Below the pieces are notes generated by a model. That model made no database searches. It had not been told where the DNA came from and saw only the letters and a list, made by a program, of their open reading frames with translations. Shown here in pieces: positions 17,784 through 27,226 of a stretch of DNA of 64,000 nt; the first letter of the stretch is position 1; every line of letters starts with the position of its first letter. Position numbers and translations under genes: made by a program. The stretch is from the NCBI RefSeq assembly GCF_008085915.1, contig NZ_VSJK01000010.1, forward strand, positions 62,001 to 126,000. Direction: 5' to 3'. Source of the DNA: Oceaniovalibus sp. ACAM 378 (lineage in GTDB: Bacteria; Pseudomonadota; Alphaproteobacteria; Rhodobacterales; Rhodobacteraceae).

Positions 17784-20063
17784 ATGGACGATGCAAAGAA
17801 ACAAGCCTTGCGGCAGGCCGCGCTGGACTATCACCGCTTTCCCAAGCCCGGAAAGCTTGAGATTCGCGCCACAAAGCCGCTTGCCAACGGGCGGGATCTG
17901 GCACGCGCCTATTCGCCGGGCGTGGCCGAAGCCTGTCTTGAGATTCAAAACGATCCGGCAACCGCCCGTGATTATACCTCGCGCGGCAACCTGGTTGCGG
18001 TGGTTACCAACGGAACAGCGGTTCTGGGTCTTGGGAACATCGGCGCACTGGCGTCCAAGCCGGTGATGGAGGGCAAGGCCGTCCTGTTCAAGAAATTCGC
18101 CAATATCGACTGTTTCGATATCGAGCTGAACGAGAACGATCCCGAAAAGCTGGCTGATATTGTCTGTGCTCTTGAACCGACCTTTGGCGCGATCAACCTT
18201 GAGGACATCAAGTCGCCGGATTGCTTCATCGTCGAAAAGATCTGCCGCGAGCGGATGAATATTCCGGTATTCCACGACGATCAGCATGGCACCGCCATCG
18301 TTGTCGGCGCGGCCACCACCAATGCGCTGCGGGTTGCCGGCAAACGGTTCGAGGATATCAAGGTTGTGTCCACCGGCGGCGGCGCGGCGGGCATCGCCTG
18401 CCTGAACATGCTGGTGAAACTGGGCGTGAAACGTGAAAACGTCTGGCTGTGCGATATTGTTGGCCTTGTCCACGCGGGCCGCACGGAAGACATGACCGAG
18501 CAAAAGGCCGCTTTCGCTCAACCGGGCGGGCCGCGCGGCCTGACCGATGTGATTGATGGCGCCGACCTGTTTCTGGGCCTGTCCGGCCCCGGCGTGTTAA
18601 AACAGGAGATGGTCGCGCGGATGGCCACCGACCCGGTGATTTTTGCGCTGGCCAACCCCAACCCCGAGATCGACCCGGACGAGGCGCGCGCTGTCGCCCC
18701 CGGCGCTTTGATCGCCACCGGGCGCAGCGACTATCCCAATCAGGTGAACAACGTTCTTTGCTTTCCGTTCATCTTTCGCGGCGCACTGGACGTGGGCGCG
18801 ACCGAGATCAATGACGAGATGAAGATCGCCTGTATCGAAGGCATCGCCGCACTGGCCCGCGCCACCACTTCGGCCGAGGCTGCAGCCGCCTATCAGGGCG
18901 AACAGATGACCTTTGGCCCCAATTACCTGATCCCGAAACCCTTTGATCCGCGCCTGATGGGTGTGGTGGCCTGCGCGGTCGCCAAGGCCGCGATGGAAAC
19001 CGGCGTCGCCAGCCGACCGATCGCCGATCTGGACGCCTATAAGGCGAAACTGGACGGTTCGGTTTTCAAATCCGCGATGATCATGCGCCCGGTGTTCGAC
19101 GCAGCCGCCACCGCCGAACGGAGGATCGTTTTCACCGAAGGCGAGGACGAGCGGGTGTTGCGCGCTGCCTCGGCCATGCTGGAGGAAACCACCGACAAGC
19201 CGATCCTGATCGGTCGCCCGGATGTGATCGAAAGCCGGGCAGAACGGGCCGGTCTGGCGATCCGGCCGGGGCGCGACTTTGAAATCGTGAATCCGGAAAA
19301 CGACCCGCGCTATCGCGACTATTGGGGCACCTATCACGAAATAATGCAGCGCAAGGGCGTTACGCCCGATCTGGCCAAGGCGGCGATGCGCACCAACACC
19401 ACCGCCATCGGCGCGATCATGGTGCGCCGAGACGAGGCCGATTCAATGATCTGCGGCACCTTCGGACAGTTCCTGTGGCACCTCAACTATATCGAACAGA
19501 TTCTGGGCACACCGGATCTGCACCCCGTCGGCGCGCTGTCGCTGATGATTCTCGAAGACGGCCCGCTGTTCGTTGCCGACACTCAGGTGAACCCGACGCC
19601 GACCCCGATGCAAATCGCCAACTCGGTGATCGGCGCGGCGCGGCATGTGCGCCGGTTCGGGGTCGAGCCGAAGATCGCCCTGTGTTCCCATTCGCAGTTT
19701 GGCAACCTCGACTGCGATACCGGCATTAGGATGCGCGCCGCACTCGAAATCCTTGATTCCGAACCGCGCAACTTTGCCTATGAGGGCGAGATGCAGACCG
19801 ATGCGGCCCTGAACGCCGAGCTGCGCGAACGGATCTATCCCAACAGCCGTTTTTCGGGTCAGGCCAATGTGCTGATCTTTGCCAATACCGATGCCGCATC
19901 GGGCGTTCGCAATATCCTGAAAATGAAGGCCGGCGGGCTGGAGGTCGGACCGATCCTGATGGGTATGGGAAACCGCGCCCACATCGTGACGCCATCCATC
20001 ACCGCACGTGGACTACTGAACATGAGCGCGCTGGCCGGCACGCCGGTCGCCCACTACGGCTGA
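17784..20063 (+). CDS. maeB: NADP-dependent malic enzyme with phosphotransacetylase domain
   Basis: 759 residues, full length for the MaeB hybrid type. The N-terminal malic enzyme part (1 to about 430) contains [12 protein letters not shown], the [11 protein letters not shown] metal and substrate segment, and the nucleotide-binding stretch [14 protein letters not shown]. From about residue 447 ([16 protein letters not shown]) the C-terminus is a phosphate acetyltransferase-like domain, which in studied MaeB proteins is usually regulatory (acetyl-CoA sensing) rather than catalytic. It decarboxylates malate to pyruvate with NADP. The start MDDAKKQ was chosen over an upstream extension. This enzyme helps balance C4 to C3 flux during growth on acetyl-CoA precursors. 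Confidence 0.95.
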   Translation: MDDAKKQALRQAALDYHRFPKPGKLEIRATKPLANGRDLARAYSPGVAEACLEIQNDPATARDYTSRGNLVAVVTNGTAVLGLGNIGALASKPVMEGKAVLFKKFANIDCFDIELNENDPEKLADIVCALEPTFGAINLEDIKSPDCFIVEKICRERMNIPVFHDDQHGTAIVVGAATTNALRVAGKRFEDIKVVSTGGGAAGIACLNMLVKLGVKRENVWLCDIVGLVHAGRTEDMTEQKAAFAQPGGPRGLTDVIDGADLFLGLSGPGVLKQEMVARMATDPVIFALANPNPEIDPDEARAVAPGALIATGRSDYPNQVNNVLCFPFIFRGALDVGATEINDEMKIACIEGIAALARATTSAEAAAAYQGEQMTFGPNYLIPKPFDPRLMGVVACAVAKAAMETGVASRPIADLDAYKAKLDGSVFKSAMIMRPVFDAAATAERRIVFTEGEDERVLRAASAMLEETTDKPILIGRPDVIESRAERAGLAIRPGRDFEIVNPENDPRYRDYWGTYHEIMQRKGVTPDLAKAAMRTNTTAIGAIMVRRDEADSMICGTFGQFLWHLNYIEQILGTPDLHPVGALSLMILEDGPLFVADTQVNPTPTPMQIANSVIGAARHVRRFGVEPKIALCSHSQFGNLDCDTGIRMRAALEILDSEPRNFAYEGEMQTDAALNAELRERIYPNSRFSGQANVLIFANTDAASGVRNILKMKAGGLEVGPILMGMGNRAHIVTPSITARGLLNMSALAGTPVAHYG

Positions 20064-20085
20064 GGTTTTTCAGGATCTTTCTGTG

Positions 20086-20110
20086 ACCGGGGGGCTGTCT
20101 GCCCCCCGGT
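20086..20110. terminator. Strong hairpin between convergent maeB and micro-protein gene
   Basis: ACCGGGGGGC, loop TGTCT, GCCCCCCGGT: a perfect ten-base-pair stem 22 bases after the maeB stop and 23 bases after the stop of the convergent micro-protein gene. It lacks an adjacent T run but its position argues for a bidirectional terminator. Confidence 0.65.
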
Positions 20111-20133
20111 GCGGTTATCGATGTCTCGGGATG

Positions 20134-20262
20134 CTATTTTTTCGCGCCCTGAGGTTTGGCCGGGGCCTTTGCCGGGGCCGCAGCAGGGCTTGCCGCCGCT
20201 GCAGACGCGCCACCGGGTTTCGACGGCTGTTTCAACTTTTTCTTTGGATTCTTGTCGCCCAT
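20134..20262 (-). CDS. Lys/Ala/Pro-rich 42-residue protein
   Basis: Reads MGDKNPKKKLKQPSKPG and continues as an Ala/Pro/Lys-rich tail ending QGAKK. AGAAGG lies nine bases before the ATG, a strong ribosome binding site. The product is highly basic and probably disordered, reminiscent of nucleic-acid-binding micro-proteins. Start codons farther upstream in the same frame add a Cys/Phe-rich stretch with different composition and were not used. Function unknown. Confidence 0.6.
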   Translation of the reverse strand: MGDKNPKKKLKQPSKPGGASAAAASPAAAPAKAPAKPQGAKK

Positions 20263-20460
20263 GGCAACGTGACCTTCTGTAAAAGGCGGGCACAGCGCCG
20301 CACCTTTCTTGAAGATAGGTACGTTTGACGGAAATGTATCATCGGTTTGCGACCTTGGTGACGAAATATTCCGAAGTCCGGCGTGCATCCTTTACAGGTG
20401 GCCCTTGCCCGTGCGCCCCTGCTGCGCGAAGCTTGGCGCAACCGACAGAGGGAACCTGCA

Positions 20461-22356
20461 ATGAGCTACCGCGATATCTATGCCGCCTGGCAGGCCGATC
20501 CCGAGGCATTCTGGATGGATCAGGCGCGGGCCATCGACTGGGATGTCGCGCCGACCCGGGCGTTGGATGACAGCCGCGCGCCGCTTTACACTTGGTTCGC
20601 CGATGCGCGGGTCAATACCTGTTTCAATGCTGTGGACCGGCATGTGCGCAACGGGCGCGGCGATCAGGCGGCCATTATCTATGACAGTCCGCTGACCGGC
20701 ACGAAATCCGTCACGACCTATGCCGAGCTGCAAAAGCAGACCGCGCTGTTTGCCGGTGCGCTTGCGGCCAAGGGTGTGACCAAGGGCGACCGGGTGATCA
20801 TCTATATGCCCATGGTGCCCGAGGCGTTGGTCGCGATGCTGGCCTGCACGCGGATCGGGGCGATCCATTCGGTGGTCTTTGGTGGCTTTGCTGCCGGCGA
20901 ACTGGCCACACGGATTGATGATGCCACCCCCAAAGCGGTCATCGCCGCGTCTTGCGGGATCGAACCGGGGCGGATCGTGCCCTATAAGCCGCTGTTGGAC
21001 GGCGCAATCGAACAGGCCCGCCACAAGCCCGAATTCTGCGTGATCCTGCAACGCGATCAACAGCCTGCCGATCTGATTTCCGGGCGTGATTACGACTGGC
21101 ACGAGGTCCAGCAGGGTGTGGCCCCCGCCGATTGCGTGCCTGTTGAGGGCGATCACCCCGCGTATATCCTGTATACCTCGGGCACCACCGGGCAGCCGAA
21201 AGGCGTCGTGCGGCCCACCGCGGGGCATCTCGTGTCGCTGAACTGGACGATGAAAAGCATCTATGGCGTCGATCCGGGCGAAGTGTTCTGGGCCGCCTCG
21301 GATGTCGGCTGGGTCGTCGGACATTCCTATATCTGCTATGCGCCGCTGATCCACGGCAACACCACCGTCCTGTTCGAGGGCAAGCCCGTCGGCACCCCCG
21401 ACGCGGGCACATTCTGGCGGGTGATTTCAGAACATAACGTTCGCAGCTTTTTCACCGCGCCCACCGCGTTCCGCGCGATCAAACGCGAAGATCCGCAGGC
21501 GGAAGAACTGGCGAAATACGACATATCCTGTCTCAGGGCGCTATATCTGGCGGGCGAACGGGCCGATCCGGACACGATCGAATGGGCGCAGGAAAAGTTG
21601 GGCGTGCCAGTCTATGACCACTGGTGGCAGACTGAAACTGGCTTCACCATCGCGGGCAACCCGGCAGGGATACAGCCATTGCCGGTAAAGGTCGGATCGC
21701 CCACGGTGGCGATGCCGGGCTATGATATTCAGGTGCTGGACGAGGACGGGCAACAGGTGCCCCACGGCACTCTGGGCGCCATCGCGATCAAACTGCCGCT
21801 GCCGCCGGGCACCGTGCCAACCCTTTGGCAGGCCGAGGACAGGTTCGTGAAGTCCTATCTGTCGCGCTTTCCCGGATACTATGAAACCGGCGACGCCGGA
21901 TACCTCGACAGTGACGGATATCTTTTCGTCATGGCGCGCACCGATGACGTGATCAACGTCGCCGGACACCGCCTGTCGACCGGCGCGATGGAGGAAGTTC
22001 TGGCCTCGCACCCCGATGTGGCCGAATGCGCGGTCATCGGCGTGGCGGATCGGTTGAAGGGTCAGTTGCCCATGGGGTTCATCTGCCTGACCAAGGGCGT
22101 CGACAAGCCGCACGATCAGGTAGAAGCCGAGTGTATCGCGCTGGTGCGTGACAGGATCGGTCCGGTGGCGGCGTTCCGACTGGTCAAAGTGGTGGATCGG
22201 CTGCCAAAAACCCGGTCGGGTAAAATCCTGCGCGGCGTCATGGGAAAGATCGCGGATAATGAACCTTTTAAGGTGCCCGCGACGATCGAAGACCCGGCGA
22301 TCCTTGATGAAATCGTCACGGCTCTGATTGCATTGGGATATCCGGAAAAGGGTTGA
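20461..22356 (+). CDS. prpE: Propionyl-CoA synthetase
   Basis: 631 residues of the acetyl-CoA synthetase-like ANL group. It starts MSYRDIYAAWQADPEAFW, an N-terminal pattern typical of rhodobacterial PrpE, with AGAGGGA upstream. The AMP-binding motif is YTSGTTGQPKG (about residues 240-250), the WWQTETG motif lies near residue 390, and the acetylation-regulated catalytic lysine is in KTRSGKILRG. It activates propionate (and acetate less well) to the CoA ester. Propionyl-CoA is a partner of Mcl1 and of the ethylmalonyl-CoA pathway encoded elsewhere in the window. Confidence 0.92.
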   Translation: MSYRDIYAAWQADPEAFWMDQARAIDWDVAPTRALDDSRAPLYTWFADARVNTCFNAVDRHVRNGRGDQAAIIYDSPLTGTKSVTTYAELQKQTALFAGALAAKGVTKGDRVIIYMPMVPEALVAMLACTRIGAIHSVVFGGFAAGELATRIDDATPKAVIAASCGIEPGRIVPYKPLLDGAIEQARHKPEFCVILQRDQQPADLISGRDYDWHEVQQGVAPADCVPVEGDHPAYILYTSGTTGQPKGVVRPTAGHLVSLNWTMKSIYGVDPGEVFWAASDVGWVVGHSYICYAPLIHGNTTVLFEGKPVGTPDAGTFWRVISEHNVRSFFTAPTAFRAIKREDPQAEELAKYDISCLRALYLAGERADPDTIEWAQEKLGVPVYDHWWQTETGFTIAGNPAGIQPLPVKVGSPTVAMPGYDIQVLDEDGQQVPHGTLGAIAIKLPLPPGTVPTLWQAEDRFVKSYLSRFPGYYETGDAGYLDSDGYLFVMARTDDVINVAGHRLSTGAMEEVLASHPDVAECAVIGVADRLKGQLPMGFICLTKGVDKPHDQVEAECIALVRDRIGPVAAFRLVKVVDRLPKTRSGKILRGVMGKIADNEPFKVPATIEDPAILDEIVTALIALGYPEKG

Positions 22357-22362
22357 GCCCGG

Positions 22363-22752
22363 TTACCAGCCGTATTGCAGCATAAGCCCCAACTGCCCGC
22401 CCCATTGGTGGATATCTGCTTCTGCATCGTCTCCGCGCTGAAACAGGGCAAAGTAATTGCCGTTGCCACTTTGGGCGATGCTTCCGGTGTGGCCGGTGCC
22501 GCGCTGATCGATCAGCACGCGGTTGCCCCGCCCGGATTGGCGGATCGCGGCGCGCAACCCGGTGCCGTTCTGGCGCAGTTCAGCGCGATTCTTGACGGTT
22601 CTCGCTATGGAATACGCCAGAAGTGCTGCCTCGACCCCGGCGGACTGATCGGCGGTGTGCGGTGTCCAGCCAAGGCTGATCGATCCGGCCTCGGCCCGGG
22701 GTACGGCAGTCGCGATAGCAATGAGCACGGCAAGAAGGATGGGGCGGATCAT
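22363..22752 (-). CDS. Curlin-repeat protein (CsgB/CsgA-like)
   Basis: 129 residues. A signal peptide (MIRPILLAVLIAIATA, cleavage after AEA) precedes a 40-residue non-repetitive region (TPHTADQSAGVEAALLAYS). About seven 11-residue curlin units follow, of the form xxNxxxxxxQxG: VKNRAELRQNG, TGLRAAIRQSG, RGNRVLIDQRG, TGHTGSIAQSG, NGNYFALFQRG, with two degenerate C-terminal units. The degenerate end and the non-repeat region suggest a nucleator-like (CsgB) role, which is inference. GGAG precedes the ATG. It is ten bases downstream of the CsgH-like gene in the same transcript and convergent with prpE. Expected location: cell surface amyloid. Confidence 0.75.
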   Translation of the reverse strand: MIRPILLAVLIAIATAVPRAEAGSISLGWTPHTADQSAGVEAALLAYSIARTVKNRAELRQNGTGLRAAIRQSGRGNRVLIDQRGTGHTGSIAQSGNGNYFALFQRGDDAEADIHQWGGQLGLMLQYGW

Positions 22753-22762
22753 GGGATTCTCC

Positions 22763-23152
22763 TTACAGGTGAATTGGCCCGGCAATCACCGGACAGATCA
22801 GTTTACGCCGCCCGACAGTCACGGTCAGCCGCGCGTTGACCGGGGCGTTGACGCGCGCAGGGCCGGAGCCAAGCTCGATCTCGCTCAAAGTCAGGATCTC
22901 GCCACGTTGGGCGGTAAAATCGCCGCTTTGATCAATGTCGGCACCCGGCGCGGTCAGGCGCAGGTGCCATTGGCCCGAGTTGACCGCCGCACCTTGGTAA
23001 ACTGCAACGATCCTGCTGCCGCCCGAGGTGGGCGACACGGTCAGCTGACAGGTATCGCCGCCCGTGCCTGCGGCGGTGATCGGCATGGCGGCGACAGTGA
23101 TCAGGGCAAGGCCGGTCAAAAACGACGCGGCAAGGGTTTTTGCGTGGGTCAT
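22763..23152 (-). CDS. csgH: CsgH-like curli chaperone (copy 1)
   Basis: 129 residues with signal peptide (MTHAKTLAASFLTGLAL, cleavage near TAA). The mature part is a small beta-sandwich: DTCQLTVSPTSGGSR, VYQGAAVNSGQWHLRLTA, SGDFTAQRGEILTLSEIEL and a closing LTVTVGRRKLICPV. This matches the alphaproteobacterial CsgH pattern, a CsgC counterpart that keeps curlin subunits from polymerising in the periplasm. Cysteines at the two ends of the domain could form a disulfide. GGAG precedes the ATG. It lies between two curlin-repeat genes. Confidence 0.75.
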   Translation of the reverse strand: MTHAKTLAASFLTGLALITVAAMPITAAGTGGDTCQLTVSPTSGGSRIVAVYQGAAVNSGQWHLRLTAPGADIDQSGDFTAQRGEILTLSEIELGSGPARVNAPVNARLTVTVGRRKLICPVIAGPIHL

Positions 23153-23207
23153 GGCAATCTCCGGGTGTTGTGGGGCGGCCACAGGGTTGCGACCGCCCTT
23201 TTGGTGG

Positions 23208-23648
23208 TCAGTCCTGCACGATCACGGCGATGTTGCCGCGTCCGCGCTGCACCACATTGGCTTTGCCGCCGTTGCCCGCCTGGATCACACCCAAAGCGTT
23301 GCAGCGCCCCGATTGATCGGTTGTCGCCGCATTGCCATTGCCGAACTGTGCCACACCCAGAACGTTGCACCGCCCGGACTGGCTCGATTCTGACAGGTTG
23401 TTGGTGCCGGTCTGACCGATAACGGTGCGGTTGCGCGCGCCGTCCTGAGTGGCGACGGTGGTGTTGCGCCAGCCGTCCTGAGTGATGGTCATCCGGTTGC
23501 GATGCCCGGCTTGCCCGCCGCCAATGCCGTTCTGGATGCCCCATTGCTCGATGCGCACCTTGTTGCCCCCGGCAAGGGCCGGCGATCCGGCAACAAGAAT
23601 CAGGGTCAGCGACAGGGTGGCGGATTTAAGGAAGCTCAGCGTGGTCAT
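23208..23648 (-). CDS. Major curlin-like subunit (CsgA-like)
   Basis: 146 residues with a signal peptide (MTTLSFLKSATLSLTLILVA, cleavage after ALA). The rest is eleven consecutive 11-residue curlin units, including HRNRMTITQDG, WRNTTVATQDG, ARNRTVIGQTG, TNNLSESSQSG, RCNVLGVAQFG, NGNAATTDQSG, RCNALGVIQAG and RGNIAVIVQD. The Asn and Gln ladder residues sit at constant positions, as in amyloid-forming curli subunits. Two units carry a Cys at the same position, unusual for curlins. It is 55 bases upstream of csgH copy 1 and 151 bases downstream of csgH copy 2. Confidence 0.85.
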   Translation of the reverse strand: MTTLSFLKSATLSLTLILVAGSPALAGGNKVRIEQWGIQNGIGGGQAGHRNRMTITQDGWRNTTVATQDGARNRTVIGQTGTNNLSESSQSGRCNVLGVAQFGNGNAATTDQSGRCNALGVIQAGNGGKANVVQRGRGNIAVIVQD

Positions 23649-23769
23649 GATCAGGTATCCCTTGTGTCTGGCAGCCCCGGTGCAGGGCCGATGCAGATCA
23701 GAAAGGACCCATCGGTCAGGACAGGCAATATCACCGCCCGGTCATGGAATGTCGGACCGGTTGTTATCG

Positions 23770-23808
23770 GATATCAGGAGGTTAAATTACTGATATCGCT
23801 TAGATATC
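23770..23808. promoter_or_regulatory. Cluster of three GATATC palindromes
   Basis: GATATC occurs at 23770-23775, 23792-23797 and 23803-23808, the last two within or at the very end of the second CsgH-like gene. Centre-to-centre spacings are 22 and 11 bases, i.e. whole helical turns. This could be an operator for the csgA-like gene. A similar cluster lies before dgcN. Functional status is unproven. Confidence 0.25.
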
Positions 23809-24219
23809 TTTTGGGTCACTCAGCGCGCAGTGCATGGCGGCGCCACCGACGGTAATGGTCATCGACGCCTCGATATTGGCGCCGGTCCCGCCGTTCAGGG
23901 CGATGCCGCCAAGGCTGGACCGTCCAACAGTCACGGATTCGCCCGCGCCTGCCGCGAAGGTGCCCGAGGATTTGCTGCTGGCGACCCGACCGTCGGCCCC
24001 CTGCCCGATCTCCATGGTGTATTTCCCCTTCATCGCCGAATCGGGCGTGATCCGGCCCTGATAAACCGTCTTGTCGCCGGCGGGTGTGGCGATGATTTCA
24101 CAGGAGGCTCCGGTCAACGCGGTGATGGCCGGTTGGCGGGCGCCCATGGCAAGGGCAAAGGTGACGGGAAGAAGCGGGGCAATCGCAAATATGATCGCAA
24201 GGCGTGCGGCAAAGTTCAT
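23800..24219 (-). CDS. CsgH-like curli chaperone (copy 2)
   Basis: 139 residues with signal peptide (MNFAARLAIIFAIAPLL, cleavage around ALA). The mature domain shares the CsgH layout: ASCEIIATPAGDKTVYQG, KGKYTMEIGQGADG, SGTFAAGAGESVTVGRSSL and MTITVGGAAMHCALS, again with one Cys near each end. It is paralogous to the gene at 22763 but clearly diverged. It is the first gene of the curli cluster. The upstream gap to nadK (24220-24345) contains a small inverted repeat GATGCA/TGCATC and AT-rich sequence that may hold the promoter. Confidence 0.68.
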   Translation of the reverse strand: MNFAARLAIIFAIAPLLPVTFALAMGARQPAITALTGASCEIIATPAGDKTVYQGRITPDSAMKGKYTMEIGQGADGRVASSKSSGTFAAGAGESVTVGRSSLGGIALNGGTGANIEASMTITVGGAAMHCALSDPKDI

Positions 24220-24345
24220 GGCGTGAAATCCTGAATCGATCCGATACTCAGGCCACCCTTACCGATGCAACTTGCTGCATCAAATGACATTTTTCATGAT
24301 GAATCCAATCGGCAAACTGACGCCGACGCAGGCCCTGAAACTCGC

Positions 24346-25110
24346 TCAGATGAACTGTTCCCGGGTCAGCCGCTCTTCCAGCCCGTGCCCGGGATCGAAC
24401 AACAGCCGGTGGCGCACAGCCGGGTCGCTGCGAACATCCACCATGGCCACATCGCGCACCGACTGGCGACTGTCGGCGTCGGCCATCACCGGGCGCTTTT
24501 CCGGTTCCAGCACCTCGATCCGCACCCGCGCCGCCTTGGGCAGCAGCGCACCGCGCCAACGCCGGGGGCGAAACGCCGACATCGCCGTCAGCGCCAGAAC
24601 ATCGGCCCCGATCGGCAGGATCGGCCCGTGAGCCGAATAATTATAAGCGGTCGATCCTGCCGGCGTTGCCACCAGCGCCCCGTCGCAGACCAGTTCCTCC
24701 ATCCGCACCCGGCCATCGACGCTGATCCGCAATTTCGCGGCCTGGGGTCCGGCGCGCAGCAGCGAGACTTCGTTGATCGCAAGGGCGCGGTGGCGCGAGC
24801 CGTCGGTCCGTGTGGCCTCCATCGTCAGCGGGTTCAGCACTTCTTCGACCGCAGCCGCCAATCGTTCTGGCAGGTCGTCTTCGGAATATTCGTTCATCAG
24901 AAACCCGATGGTGCCGCGGTTCATGCCATAGACCGGCACATCCAGCGATTCGGTCGCATGCAGGGTCTGAAGCATGAATCCGTCGCCGCCCAGCGCCACA
25001 ATCACCGATGCTTCGGCCGGGGCGGCATGGCCAAACTTGCCGCGCAGACGTTCGCACGCCTCCTGAGCGATGGGGGCCGTGCTGGCCTCGAATGCGATGG
25101 CACGTGCCAT
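24346..25110 (-). CDS. nadK: NAD kinase
   Basis: 254 residues. The family GGDG motif is residues 41-44 ([10 protein letters not shown], Asp43 catalytic), followed by [14 protein letters not shown] and the diagnostic NEVSLLR and [15 protein letters not shown] segments. It phosphorylates NAD to NADP. GGGG upstream of the ATG serves as the ribosome binding site. It is divergent from glyA, with a 182-base gap between them. Confidence 0.95.
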   Translation of the reverse strand: MARAIAFEASTAPIAQEACERLRGKFGHAAPAEASVIVALGGDGFMLQTLHATESLDVPVYGMNRGTIGFLMNEYSEDDLPERLAAAVEEVLNPLTMEATRTDGSRHRALAINEVSLLRAGPQAAKLRISVDGRVRMEELVCDGALVATPAGSTAYNYSAHGPILPIGADVLALTAMSAFRPRRWRGALLPKAARVRIEVLEPEKRPVMADADSRQSVRDVAMVDVRSDPAVRHRLLFDPGHGLEERLTREQFI

Positions 25111-25292
25111 ATCTGCCCCTTTTCTGATCCCGTGCCGACCCTAGGGCCGAGAGCGGGAAACACAAGCCCGTCTGCGGATTGCGAGAATGGCACCATCGCG
25201 CGACATATCCCGAAGATCGTGGCGCTTTGAGGTCTTTTGAGTTTGCCACCGGTGCGATACACCCTGTGTCAAGCCACAGCAGGAGACGCGCC

Positions 25293-26588
25293 ATGACCGC
25301 CAGCCCCAAAGACACCGGTTTCTTCACCGAGGACCTTTCAACCCGCGACGCAGATATCTTTGCCGCCATCGGTCAGGAAATGCACCGCCAGCAGACCGAG
25401 ATAGAATTGATCGCATCGGAAAATATCGTGTCGCGCGCCGTCATGCAGGCACAGGGCTCCGTGTTGACCAACAAATACGCCGAAGGTTATCCGGGACGGC
25501 GGTACTATGGTGGCTGCGAATATGTCGACATCGTTGAAGAACTGGCGATGTCCCGGGCGCGCAAACTGTTCGGCTGTGACTTCGTCAATGTGCAGCCGCA
25601 TTCGGGATCGCAGGCCAATCAGGGCGTGTTCACCGCGCTGATCAAACCCGGCGACACCATTCTGGGCATGTCGCTGGATGCGGGCGGGCATCTGACCCAT
25701 GGTGCCAAACCCAACCAGTCGGGCAAATGGTTCAACGCGGTGCATTACGGTGTGCGGCGCGATACGCTTGAGCTGGACTACGATCAGGTTGAACAGCAGG
25801 CCATGGAACATCAGCCCAAGCTGATCATTGCGGGCGGATCGGCGATCCCCCGGCAGGTCGATTTCGCGCGGATGCGGGCGATTGCCGACATGGTGGGCGC
25901 CTATCTGCTGGTCGACATGGCGCATTTTGCCGGGTTGGTGGCGGCAGGCGAGCATCCTTCGCCGTTTCCCCACGCCCATGTGGCCACAACCACCACGCAC
26001 AAGACATTGCGCGGCCCGCGTGGCGGGATGATCCTGACCAATGACGAGGCGTTGGCCAAGAAATTCAACTCGGCGATCTTCCCCGGCATTCAGGGCGGCC
26101 CGTTGATGCATGTTATCGCCGCCAAAGCGGTCGCCTTTGGCGAGGCGCTGGAACCCGGATTCAAGATCTATCAGCAACAGGTCATCGCCAATGCCAAGGC
26201 ACTGGCTGCCCGGCTGATTGAAGGCGGACTTGATATCGTCACCGGCGGCACCGACACCCATGTCGTGCTGGTCGATCTGCGCCCCAAAGGGGTCAAGGGC
26301 AACGCCACCGAAGACGCGCTGGGCCGTGCGAACATCACCTGCAACAAGAACGGCATCCCCTTCGACGACGAAAAGCCGACGATCACGTCGGGCATCCGTC
26401 TGGGTTCGCCTGCAGGCACCACACGGGGCTTCGGCACAGCGGAATTCACCCAGATCGGTGACTGGATCGTTCAGGTGGTCGACGGATTGGCCGCAAACGG
26501 CGAAGACGGTAACGCAGGAGTCGAGGCAAAGGTCAAAGCCGAGGTCGAGGCGATGTGCGCCAATTTCCCGATCTATCCCCAAGGCTGA
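25293..26588 (+). CDS. glyA: Serine hydroxymethyltransferase
   Basis: 431 residues, full length. The PLP lysine is Lys237 in [14 protein letters not shown]. The N-terminal [11 protein letters not shown] and the [13 protein letters not shown] folate/serine-binding segments are present. It converts serine and tetrahydrofolate to glycine and methylene-tetrahydrofolate, the main one-carbon entry. AGGAGACG precedes the ATG at 25293; an in-frame extension upstream was rejected. I looked for a glycine or SAM riboswitch in the 25111-25292 leader and saw none. Confidence 0.98.
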   Translation: MTASPKDTGFFTEDLSTRDADIFAAIGQEMHRQQTEIELIASENIVSRAVMQAQGSVLTNKYAEGYPGRRYYGGCEYVDIVEELAMSRARKLFGCDFVNVQPHSGSQANQGVFTALIKPGDTILGMSLDAGGHLTHGAKPNQSGKWFNAVHYGVRRDTLELDYDQVEQQAMEHQPKLIIAGGSAIPRQVDFARMRAIADMVGAYLLVDMAHFAGLVAAGEHPSPFPHAHVATTTTHKTLRGPRGGMILTNDEALAKKFNSAIFPGIQGGPLMHVIAAKAVAFGEALEPGFKIYQQQVIANAKALAARLIEGGLDIVTGGTDTHVVLVDLRPKGVKGNATEDALGRANITCNKNGIPFDDEKPTITSGIRLGSPAGTTRGFGTAEFTQIGDWIVQVVDGLAANGEDGNAGVEAKVKAEVEAMCANFPIYPQG

Positions 26589-26605
26589 GCTTCAGCGCAA
26601 TGAAT

Positions 26606-26623
26606 GGGGGGCTGCGGCCCCCC
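26606..26623 (+). terminator. Hairpin downstream of glyA
   Basis: GGGGGGC, loop TGCG, GCCCCCC: a perfect seven-base-pair stem 18 bases after the glyA stop, followed by TTATCATTT. It is probably an intrinsic-type terminator, also facing the convergent gene that ends at 26684. Confidence 0.65.
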
Positions 26624-26683
26624 TTATCATTTCCGTGGATATTTGGGTGGGTATGCGGTTACGCGAATCGTAAGGCCCAAGCG

Positions 26684-27046
26684 TTAAAGATACCCACGCC
26701 AGACCAGAACCCCAATCAGAACCGCCGATACCGCCAGAAAGTTGAACGCATTGGCCGTGACCAGCCCCAATGCGAATCTTACAATCCGTTCTGAGCCGTC
26801 GATGCGGATAAGAAACCGTTTGCAATCACGATACGCCCGGGTGGTGTCTGTGGGATTGGCCATGCGCGACAGACGGGGATGTTCAGAAATCCGGGCCGCA
26901 TCGGACAACAGTTCGGCGTCACGGCGAATCCGGCGTGGCAACAGGCGACCCGCCTTTTTCACCTTGGCATCAAGCCCATTGCCGCCAACCCCAAGGCGCG
27001 TGCCGATCAGACCGGCGATTTCATCTGCCTGTTCTCGTGGTGTCAT
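26684..27046 (-). CDS. Conserved hypothetical protein with C-terminal membrane anchor
   Basis: 120 residues starting MTPREQADEIAGLIGTRLGV, with AGGAG seven bases upstream. The N-terminal two thirds are charged and helical (KVKKAGRLLPRRIRRDAELLS, ARISEHPRLSRM). The last 30 residues are a hydrophobic segment (FALGLVTANAFNFLAVSAVL). I do not recognise a family. The layout of a charged cytoplasmic domain plus tail anchor resembles small proteins common in Rhodobacteraceae. It is convergent with glyA. Confidence 0.65.
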   Translation of the reverse strand: MTPREQADEIAGLIGTRLGVGGNGLDAKVKKAGRLLPRRIRRDAELLSDAARISEHPRLSRMANPTDTTRAYRDCKRFLIRIDGSERIVRFALGLVTANAFNFLAVSAVLIGVLVWRGYL

Positions 27047-27082
27047 GAATGCTCCTGCTGACGGGTTACTAGCGAGGTTCGC

Positions 27083-27213
27083 AGGTCCGCTCAATGCCTC
27101 CGGTGCTCAGGGCCTCTGGTCGCAGGTCCGCTCAGGGCCTCTGGTCGCAGGTCCGCTCAGGGCCTCTGGTCGCGGGTCCGCTCAGGGCCTCTGGTCGCCG
27201 GTCCGCTCAGAGG
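27083..27213. repeat. 25-bp minisatellite
   Basis: A diverged first copy (27083), then consecutive units of exactly 25 bases starting at 27124, 27149, 27174 and a truncated one at 27199. The core is GGTCCGCTCAGGGCCTCTGG followed by TCGC; copies differ by single substitutions (A, G or C at the junction base). It fills most of the 27047-27226 gap and ends 13 bases before the alpha/beta hydrolase ATG, supplying its AGAGG. There are no unique spacers, so it is not a CRISPR. Confidence 0.9.
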
Positions 27214-27226
27214 TTACATATGGTTC

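Noticed and set aside
25111-25292. Glycine or SAM riboswitch before glyA
   Set aside because: None of the conserved core sequences is visible on either strand.
27083-27213. CRISPR array
   Set aside because: Units are directly adjacent with no unique spacers, and no cas genes are nearby.
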